Shown here piece by piece: positions 41,186 through 41,269 of a DNA stretch of 41,269 nucleotides. The stretch is from positions 1-41,269 of the forward strand of contig DATJPQ010000300.1 of assembly GCA_035506315.1 (NCBI GenBank), given 5' to 3'. Every line of letters starts with the position of its first letter. Within the stretch, counting starts at the first letter, position 1. The translations under genes were made by a program, and so were the position numbers. The DNA comes from MWDT01 sp035506315. Lineage in GTDB: Bacteria > Verrucomicrobiota > Verrucomicrobiia > Opitutales > Opitutaceae. The notes below the pieces were generated by a model that was given only the letters and a program-made list of their open reading frames with translations, did no database searches and was not told the DNA's origin.

Positions 41186-41269
41186 TCTGGCTGGGGCGGA
41201 CTGGCAGGATAAGAATATGGGTCAGAGGGGAGGGCGGGCGAGGCCGGCTCGAACGCGATCGACCAGGAT

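Overview
The window is high-GC DNA packed with chromosomal genes. It carries no phage, plasmid, transposase or CRISPR genes. Clear Shine-Dalgarno sites are scarce, and gene starts often rest on homology. I infer a Verrucomicrobiota (Opitutaceae-like) chromosome from four things: a TIGR03790-family protein, a plant-type glucuronokinase homologue, a carbohydrate-oriented gene set (GH43, rhamnose isomerase, SSS symporter), and intergenic regions rich in short-period repeats. No 16S or marker alignment was possible, so the taxonomy is an inference.

Layout. 0-3.6 kb (minus): ftsK, then a RodZ-like membrane HTH protein. 3.7-7.8 kb (plus): manA, an AsmA-like membrane protein, grpE, dnaJ and an rfaE2-type nucleotidyltransferase. 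8.0-10.3 kb (plus): DUF1638 overlapping a 2Fe-2S/ASKHA corrinoid-activator-like protein, with no methyltransferase beside it. 10.3-11.4 kb (minus): a soluble phospholipase-D/cardiolipin synthase. 11.5-14.0 kb (plus): purN, a glucuronokinase-like GHMP kinase and a GalU-type uridylyltransferase; the last two look like a UDP-glucuronate salvage pair. 14.1-18.2 kb (plus): creB, creC, a small membrane protein and creD. The small gene and creD are each preceded by four CreB-box-like half-sites at exact 11-bp pitch. 18.5-19.8 kb (minus): rhaA. 20.0-22.8 kb (plus): glnE. 22.9-23.7 kb (minus): fluoride riboswitch, crcB and DUF190. 23.8-25.4 kb (plus): a TIGR03790 secreted protein. 25.5-29.7 kb (minus): an SSS symporter, a UshA-like nucleotidase and clpP with an acidic N-terminal extension. 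29.9-31.2 kb (plus): a beta-lactamase-fold serine hydrolase. 31.3-32.9 kb (minus): a GH43 glycosidase. 33.1-35.2 kb: a PaaI-like thioesterase, two small proteins of uncertain function, and a 59-aa reading frame behind a perfect TATAAT. 35.2-41.1 kb: an assimilatory sulfate-reduction cluster (cysI, cysH, cysD and cysN on minus), with the siroheme-pathway methyltransferase cobA divergent on plus. cysI and cobA share a palindromic promoter region.

The most striking content is in the non-coding DNA: two cre-tag arrays, a fluoride riboswitch overlapping the start region of a divergent gene, three copies of one REP-like palindrome, a REP doublet upstream of clpP, and several intergenic elements whose inverted arms are built from tandem units of about 6, 8 or 10 nt. 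I found no wholly new defence or biosynthetic system. The best candidates for undescribed biology are the CreBC-controlled small membrane protein, the bacterial glucuronokinase/uridylyltransferase pair, the orphan DUF1638/ASKHA pair and the short-period inverted-repeat elements.
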